From the NCBI GenBank assembly GCA_030680355.1, contig JAUXVF010000022.1, positions 204,744 to 268,743 on the forward strand: a stretch of DNA of 64,000 bases, in the 5' to 3' direction. Position numbers and translations under genes: made by a program. Of this stretch, positions 58,313-64,000 are shown in pieces. Source of the stretch: Caulobacter sp. Its GTDB lineage: Bacteria; Pseudomonadota; Alphaproteobacteria; Caulobacterales; Caulobacteraceae. The first letter of the stretch is position 1. Every line of letters begins with the position of its first letter. The notes under the pieces are model-generated. The model saw only the letters and a program-made list of their open reading frames with translations, had not been told where the DNA came from and made no database searches.

Positions 58313-59176
58313 ATGACCGCCCGTCCCCGCCGCAGCGCCCTCTACATGCCCGCCTCCAACGCCAAGGCGATCGAGAAGGCGAAGACCCTGGCCTGCGACG
58401 TGGTCATCCTCGACCTCGAGGACGCCGTGGCCCCCGAGGCCAAGGAGACGGCGCGCGAACAGGCGGTCCAGGCCGTGCGCGACGGCGGCTTCGGCAATCG
58501 CGAGATCGTCATCCGCGTGAATGGTTCAGACACCCCCTGGGGCGCCGACGACCTCAAGGCCGCCGCCGCCGCCCGGCCGGACGCCATCCTGGTCCCCAAG
58601 GTCAATGACGCCAACGATGTCGCCGACTACAGCGCGCCCCTGACCGGCGACACGGCCCTGTGGGCGATGATCGAGACCAGCCGCTCGCTGTTCGCCCTCG
58701 ACGCCATCGCCGCCGCCCGCGCCACCACCCGACTGTCGGCCTTCGTCATGGGCACCAACGACCTGGCCAAGGAGATGCGGTTCCGCCTGACGCCGGGCCG
58801 CGAGCCCTTCTTCGCCGCCCTGTCGATGGCCGTGACCGCCGCCCGGATGCACGACCTGACCATCCTCGACGGCGTTCACAACGATATCGAGGACCTGGAC
58901 TCGCTTGAGGCGGTCTGCCGCCAGGGCGTCGATTTCGGCTTCGACGGCAAGACCCTGATCCATCCCAAACAGATCGATGTCTGCAACACCGTCTTCTCGC
59001 CGACCGCGGCCGAGGTCGACTGGGCCCGGGCGGTGATCGCCGCCTTCGCCCTGCCGGAAAACCAGGGCAAGGGCGCCATCCGCGTCGAGGGCAAGATGGC
59101 CGAGCTGCTGCATCTGGCCCAGGCCCGCAGCCTGGTGGCGGTGGCCCAGGCCATCGCCGCGGCGGCGACGGCTTGA
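58313..59176 (+). CDS. CitE/HpcH-family CoA-ester lyase (malyl-CoA lyase or thioesterase-like)
   Basis: A 287-residue TIM-barrel enzyme. Family blocks are RSALYMPASNAKAIEKA, VVILDLEDAVAPEAK with the metal-binding acidic residues, IVIRVNGSDTPWG with the catalytic arginine, WAMIETSRSLFAL with a metal-binding glutamate and FVMGTNDLAKEM. GKTLIHPKQIDVCN near the end is characteristic. The length is closer to (3S)-malyl-CoA thioesterase than to the longer malyl-CoA lyase, but this is not decisive. The MaoC-like and mdh genes nearby suggest C4/C5 CoA-ester metabolism. Confidence 0.88.
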   Translation: MTARPRRSALYMPASNAKAIEKAKTLACDVVILDLEDAVAPEAKETAREQAVQAVRDGGFGNREIVIRVNGSDTPWGADDLKAAAAARPDAILVPKVNDANDVADYSAPLTGDTALWAMIETSRSLFALDAIAAARATTRLSAFVMGTNDLAKEMRFRLTPGREPFFAALSMAVTAARMHDLTILDGVHNDIEDLDSLEAVCRQGVDFGFDGKTLIHPKQIDVCNTVFSPTAAEVDWARAVIAAFALPENQGKGAIRVEGKMAELLHLAQARSLVAVAQAIAAAATA

Positions 59177-59871
59177 CGCGCCTCCCCGCCCTGCTGCTGG
59201 CGGCCCTGATCGCCGCCGCCGGTTCGGTCGCCCTGGCCGCGCCGACGGCGGGGCCCGACGCCCAGCCGGCCGCCTATGATCCGATCGGCGACGCCATCGC
59301 CGCCGCCCTGCCGCCGGACCAGACCACTGACATGGAGGACGAGGCGCCGGCAGCCCGCACCGCGCGGCCGCCGGTCGCCGTGCGCCGGCCGACCCCGGCG
59401 CCCGCCCCGGCCCTGGTCATTCCGCGGTCGCGCCGTTCCGACCCCGACCGGGCCCCGATGATCAGCGATCCGGTCCTCGGGCTGGGCGGTCCGCCCAGTC
59501 CAACCGACATCGGCTACGAGACCCGCATCCGGGCCTCCGTCGCTTCCGCCCAGGGCCAGCAGGGGCCCCTCGACGGCGGCTGGACCGTGCGCTCGGCCTA
59601 TGGCGTTCCGGTCCTGAACCTGCAGCTGGTTGATCGCGGCTCGGGCGCGGGCCGGCTCGAGGGCGCCTGGCGCAGCCTCGGCGATCCGGTCGGCCGGGTG
59701 GGGTTGATCGACAGCCTCGACCGCCAGGCCGGGCTGCTGACCGTGCGGATCACCAAGTCTCCGACCAAACCGGTGACCCTGCTCCGCCTCACCCCGCTGC
59801 CCGACGGCGGCTGGACCGGCGACATCACCGATGAATGGGGCGTCCATCCGGTGACGATGACGCGGAACTAG
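59173..59871 (+). CDS. Secreted protein, unknown function
   Basis: A 232-residue protein starting at TTG that overlaps the CitE-like stop by four bases (TTGA). It has a signal peptide (LPALLLAALIAAAGSVALA), then a long disordered Pro/Ala/Arg-rich part (about 25-100), and a C-terminal domain of about 120 residues. That domain has the pattern DGGWTVRSAYG and PLPDGGWTGDITDEWG at its ends. I recognise no family. The coding bias and overlap support a real gene. Confidence 0.7.
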   Translation: MTRLPALLLAALIAAAGSVALAAPTAGPDAQPAAYDPIGDAIAAALPPDQTTDMEDEAPAARTARPPVAVRRPTPAPAPALVIPRSRRSDPDRAPMISDPVLGLGGPPSPTDIGYETRIRASVASAQGQQGPLDGGWTVRSAYGVPVLNLQLVDRGSGAGRLEGAWRSLGDPVGRVGLIDSLDRQAGLLTVRITKSPTKPVTLLRLTPLPDGGWTGDITDEWGVHPVTMTRN

Positions 59872-60293
59872 AGGTTCAGGGTCGCTCGGGCGGCGCCCAG
59901 ACCCAGGGTCAGCGCCTGCGCCTCATACGCCTCCGACGTCCCCACGCCCCACACCGGCGCCGGCCAGGCCGCGTCGTCGGCCCGGCGGCCGATGACATGC
60001 AGATGCAGCTGCGCCGTGACATTGCCCAGCGCGGCCATGTTCAGCTTCTCGACCGGCCGGCCCAGCGCCGCGCCCATGGCCCGCACGGCCTGACCGGCCA
60101 GCACGGACTCGGCGATCAGCGTCGCGCGATCGGCGGCCGACAGGTCCTCGATCTCCCGCAGCCCCACCCCGCGCGGGATCAGGATCAGCCAGGGCCAGCG
60201 GGCGTCGGTCTGCAGCCGCACATGGCACAGGGCCAGCTCGCCAATCACCATCGAGCCGGCGTCGAACGCCGGATCGGGCGCGAACTCAGCCAC
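59868..60293 (-). CDS. HIT-domain protein
   Basis: A 141-residue histidine-triad protein related to Ap4A hydrolases. The triad reads QLHLHVIGRR, so the first position of H-x-H-x-H is glutamine, as in a known bacterial subgroup; the catalytic middle histidine is kept. LILIPRGVGLREIEDL is the typical strand before helix B. It is co-transcribed with the MaoC-like gene, overlapping it by eight bases, and its 3' end overlaps the convergent secreted-protein gene by four. Confidence 0.9.
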   Translation of the reverse strand: MAEFAPDPAFDAGSMVIGELALCHVRLQTDARWPWLILIPRGVGLREIEDLSAADRATLIAESVLAGQAVRAMGAALGRPVEKLNMAALGNVTAQLHLHVIGRRADDAAWPAPVWGVGTSEAYEAQALTLGLGAARATLNL

Positions 60294-61335
60294 GCTTGGG
60301 AACCGCCGCCCAGTAGTCGAAATCGAGAATGACCTCGGGCGGATAGACCCCGGCCTCGTCCTTGTCGGGGAAGCTGGCGCAGAGCCGGTCCTTGGTCGCC
60401 ACCAGCCGCAGCCGAAGGGCCCCGACGCCCTTGCCGAGGTCGGCCTTGTCGAGCACCTCGCTCCAGGCGAACACCGTCGCCCCGGCGAAATAGGGGTTCA
60501 CATGCCGCCCGCCGTTGATGGCCAGGATCATGCCGGCGTTCTGCAGCCCGTTGAAGCTCAGGGCCTTGGCCGTGGAGATCACCACTCCGCCATAGACCAG
60601 CCGCCGGCCGGTCGGGTCCTTGGCCCGCTCATACTGGTTGAAATGCACCTTGGCGGTGTTCTGGTAGAGGCGCGTGGCCATCTGATGCTCGGCCTCCTCG
60701 ACGACCATGCCGTCGACATGGTCGATCTTCTCGCCGATCTCATAGTCCTCGAAAGCGTGCGGGGCCCCGGCCAGGGCGAAGTCGTATTTCGAGAAATCCA
60801 GCCCCTGGGGCAGGACCAGATCGCGGGCGGCGACGGCCTCGGCGAGGTCGGGAACGCTGGCCTCCGGCGCGGCGGCGTCGGGGTTGCGCTTGCGCACCAT
60901 CACCCAGCGCACGTAGCGCAGCACGGTTTCGCCATGCTGGTTCTCGCCGGTGGTCCGCACATAGACGACCCCGGTCTTGCCGTTGGAATTCTGTTTGAGC
61001 CCGATGACCTCGCTGGTCGCGGTCAGGGTGTCGCCCGGATAGACGGCCTTGAGGAACAGGCCCTCGGCGTAGCCCAGGTTGGCCACGGCGTTGAGGCTGA
61101 TGTCGGGCACGGTCTTGCCGAACACCATATGGAAGGCGACCAGCGGATCGACCGGCGAGGCCGGCAGCCCGCAGGACCGCGCGAATTCATCGGACGAGGG
61201 CAGGGCGAACCGCGGCCCGTAAAAGGCGTTGTAGAGCGCCACGTCGCCCGCCGTCACCGTGCGCGGCGTCGCGTGGGTCAGCACCTGGCCGAGCTGGAAA
61301 TTCTCGAAATAGTGGCCGGGGTTGGTCTTGGACAT
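60286..61335 (-). CDS. MaoC-like hydratase, mesaconyl-CoA hydratase type
   Basis: A 349-residue double hot-dog protein. Blocks such as FGKTVPDISLNAVANLGYAE, SEVIGLKQNSNGKTG and YVRWVMVRKR in the first half, and YGGVVISTAKALSFNGLQNAG and GGRHVNPYFAGATVFAWSEV in the second, match mesaconyl-CoA (2-methylfumaryl-CoA) hydratases of the ethylmalonyl-CoA pathway as I know them. The reaction would be hydration of mesaconyl-CoA to beta-methylmalyl-CoA, which a CitE-type lyase then cleaves. ccr, ecm and mcd are not in the window, so the pathway assignment is inference. Confidence 0.8.
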   Translation of the reverse strand: MSKTNPGHYFENFQLGQVLTHATPRTVTAGDVALYNAFYGPRFALPSSDEFARSCGLPASPVDPLVAFHMVFGKTVPDISLNAVANLGYAEGLFLKAVYPGDTLTATSEVIGLKQNSNGKTGVVYVRTTGENQHGETVLRYVRWVMVRKRNPDAAAPEASVPDLAEAVAARDLVLPQGLDFSKYDFALAGAPHAFEDYEIGEKIDHVDGMVVEEAEHQMATRLYQNTAKVHFNQYERAKDPTGRRLVYGGVVISTAKALSFNGLQNAGMILAINGGRHVNPYFAGATVFAWSEVLDKADLGKGVGALRLRLVATKDRLCASFPDKDEAGVYPPEVILDFDYWAAVPKRG

Positions 61336-61465
61336 GGGGGACTCCGTGGGGGCGCCAGGAGGTTCTAGCGCCAACCGACCGGCGCTGCCCAGTGGGCAGC
61401 CGTGGTCGCGGCGACTGGCGCACGGCTGGCGCTCCTCTATAAACGGGGCGAGCGGGGGCGGAACC

Positions 61466-62440
61466 ATGCAGGATCAATCGACAGAGCCCGGCGCCCTTCC
61501 GATCGCCTTGGCCGCTCTGATCGCTGCCCTCATTTACGCCTTCGGACTGTACGGGCTGACCAACCTCGTGCGCCCCGACTCAGGGATGGCCGTGGTGGGG
61601 TTTCTGCTGGGCGCGCCGTTCGCCTGTTGCGGACTGGCCAGTCTGATTGTCGGGTTCCGACGTGACCTGAGCCTCAACCGGCATATGGCGATATCCGCCA
61701 TCGTCGTCACGGCCATGCTGCTCGCCGCCGGGGTCATCCTGCGCGAGGGCAGCATCTGTCTGGTGATGGCCGCGCCGCTCTTCTACGGGCTGGGCCTGCT
61801 TGGCGGCGTCCTGGTGGGCGCCTTGCTCAAACGGAGATCGCGGGGGACGACCGCAGCCTGTTCGCTGGCGGTCTGCCTGCCGCTCCTGGTGCTGCCGGTC
61901 GAGTCGTCCATGGTCTATCCGGAGCAAACCGGTTCGGTGACGAGCGTGATGCTGATCGACGCGCCGCCGGCGGCCGTCTGGGCGAACACGGTGGAGTTGA
62001 GGGCCATCCGTTCGGACGAACTGTCGCCGGATGTCAGCCACACCCTCCTGGGGGTTCCGCAGCCGGTCGATGCGAGGCTGGAGGGGCAGGGCGTGGGCGC
62101 CGTACGCCATATCGAGTGGCGCCGGGGCCTTCATTTCGAGGAAGTCGTCACCGCCTGGAGCCCCGGCCGGGCCCTGCAATGGCGCTTCGCCTTCCAGCCC
62201 GATTCCATTCCGCCGGCCCTCGATCGGCGGATCAACATGAACAGCGACTACCTCAGGCTCGAAGGCGGCGAATACCGGTTCGAGGCCCTGCCGGACGGCC
62301 GGACGCGCCTGACGCTGGAGACGCGCTACTGGCTGAAAACCCCGATCAATGGCTACTGCGACGCCTGGGCCAACCTCTTTCTCAATGACATGCACGGCGC
62401 CGTCCTGCGCGTGATCAAGGCGCGGTCGGAGGCCGCTTGA
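61466..62440 (+). CDS. Membrane protein with C-terminal SRPBCC domain
   Basis: A 324-residue protein. The N-terminal part has four hydrophobic helices (about 12-35, 41-62, 72-90 and 95-125), and a fifth segment LAVCLPLLVLPVES precedes the soluble domain. From about residue 150 it is START-like: TSVMLIDAPPAAVWANTVEL, WSPGRALQWRFAF and LPDGRTRLTLETRYWLKT. SRPBCC domains bind lipophilic ligands, so lipid sensing at the membrane is possible. ATG 61466 follows GCGGGGGCGG. Confidence 0.8.
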   Translation: MQDQSTEPGALPIALAALIAALIYAFGLYGLTNLVRPDSGMAVVGFLLGAPFACCGLASLIVGFRRDLSLNRHMAISAIVVTAMLLAAGVILREGSICLVMAAPLFYGLGLLGGVLVGALLKRRSRGTTAACSLAVCLPLLVLPVESSMVYPEQTGSVTSVMLIDAPPAAVWANTVELRAIRSDELSPDVSHTLLGVPQPVDARLEGQGVGAVRHIEWRRGLHFEEVVTAWSPGRALQWRFAFQPDSIPPALDRRINMNSDYLRLEGGEYRFEALPDGRTRLTLETRYWLKTPINGYCDAWANLFLNDMHGAVLRVIKARSEAA

Positions 62441-62490
62441 GCGACGCGGCTTCCGGGCGACGGCTTGCGGACCGCTTCGGCCAAGGCTAG

Positions 62491-63492
<1,002 letters not shown>

Positions 63493-63537
63493 GCGCTTGA
63501 GGGGGCATGGGCGTCTTCGTTCCTGTCCCCTGCAACG

Positions 63538-63687
63538 CCTTCCTCTCCCTGAGGGAGAGGTGGCCCGGCGGAGCCGGGTCGGAGAGGGAGTGGCCGGTGT
63601 CAGCCAGGCTCGGCGCTGACCCAGCCGCCTCCCGCGCCTCCCTCTCCACCAGGCTCCGCCTGGTCCCCCTCCCCCTCCGGGGGCGGA
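63538..63687. repeat. Compound inverted repeat, family B copy 5
   Basis: CCTTCCTCTCCCTGAGGGAGAGG, a GGCCCGGCGGAGCCGGGTC hairpin and GGAGAGGGAG are followed by CTCCCTCTCCACCAGGCTCCGCCTGG and CCCCCTCCCCCTCCGGGGGCGG. It starts about 45 bases after the mdh stop and is a likely end or processing point of that transcript. Confidence 0.8.
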
Positions 63688-64000
63688 TTGTCCGTGGGTT
63701 GGGGTCTGTATAGCTGGACTCAACCCGCTGAAATCCCATGCTTTCGCCGGCGCGGCGCCGTGCGTTCACCGCCCCGTATCCCCACCCCCAAAACCCGCCC
63801 CATACTCCTTCCCGTCCCCGTCGCATGGGGAGGGCGCAAGGCCAGCGACCTTACAGCGGCGGGGATGGGGTTCGAGCGGGGACAGGCGGCGGGGGGTTAC
63901 CGTCGCGGTCCGGGACGGTGCCTTCGTATCACCGCCCGCCCGTCGAGGGGCGACACCGGCCAGGCCGTCAAACGCCCGGCCGGTGCTCTCGGAAAACGAA
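63688..64000. other. Gene-free tail of the window
   Basis: I find no credible coding frame with ribosome binding site in these 313 bases. The stretch is C/G-rich and includes palindromic fragments such as CCCGTCCCCGTCGCATGGGGAGGG-like sequence near 63810. It may be the leader of a gene beyond the window. Confidence 0.5.

Noticed and set aside
59868..60293. HIT protein inactive because its first triad histidine is glutamine
   Set aside because: The Q-x-H-x-H form occurs in a known bacterial subgroup, and the catalytic histidine is present.

Overview
The window is a gene-dense, very GC-rich chromosomal segment from an alphaproteobacterium, most probably a member of Caulobacteraceae (Caulobacter or Phenylobacterium type). 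The reasons are the codon bias, the neighbourhoods leuC-leuD-leuB, ffh-rpsP-rimM / trmD-rplS and acnA / ccmABCDG with yciB-ftsY-mtaB, a DUF2794 gene, a CtrA-like half-site (TTAACCAT) and abundant compound palindromic repeats between genes. I see no prophage, insertion sequence, integrase, CRISPR array, tRNA or rRNA. The content is essentially core genome.

Layout. 0-7 kb: biotin synthase (bioB), adenosylhomocysteinase (ahcY) with a perfect 18-bp palindrome upstream, a pyridoxal kinase overlapping a beta-lactamase-fold hydrolase, a RarD permease, and aspartate-semialdehyde dehydrogenase (asd). 7-12.4 kb, minus strand: a tightly coupled operon leuC - VOC protein - leuD - ABM protein - leuB - ecsC-like. 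12.4-22.3 kb: GFA protein, enoyl-CoA hydratase, then the translation operon ffh-rpsP-rimM, split from trmD-rplS by a 4.5-kb block (methyltransferase, thioesterase TesB, S41-like protein, flavin monooxygenase). 22.5-31.3 kb: M3 peptidase, murI, an SRPBCC protein, then a peroxide-defence island (ahpD, ahpC, katG, oxyR). 31.3-39.3 kb: a His-rich PadR regulator with three palindromes at its promoter, two tandem S9 peptidases, dapF, thpR and an aldo/keto reductase. 39.3-46.3 kb: tesA divergent from ybbA-ybbP, a Bax-inhibitor-1-like protein, DUF2794, a gene-free stretch with an orphan terminator, an SDR and a DUF1223 protein.

46.3-64 kb: aconitase (acnA) with a structured leader that could sequester its ribosome binding site; divergent ccmA-ccmB-(Spy-like)-ccmC-ccmD-ccmG for heme export and cytochrome c maturation; a small protein behind a CtrA-like half-site; a MarR regulator with a histone-H1-like tail; yciB, ftsY, a TRIC-family channel, mtaB; then a CitE-like lyase, a secreted protein, a HIT protein, a mesaconyl-CoA-hydratase-like MaoC protein, an SRPBCC membrane protein and malate dehydrogenase (mdh). 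CitE-like, MaoC-like and mdh could together feed malyl/mesaconyl-CoA units into malate.

No wholly new multi-gene system was found. The observations most worth following are regulatory: the acnA leader, the PadR triple operator, matching candidate OxyR sites at ahpC and katG/oxyR, an FNR/FixK-type box near a flavin monooxygenase, an orphan terminator in a gene-free stretch, and two families of mosaic palindromic repeats with five copies each.
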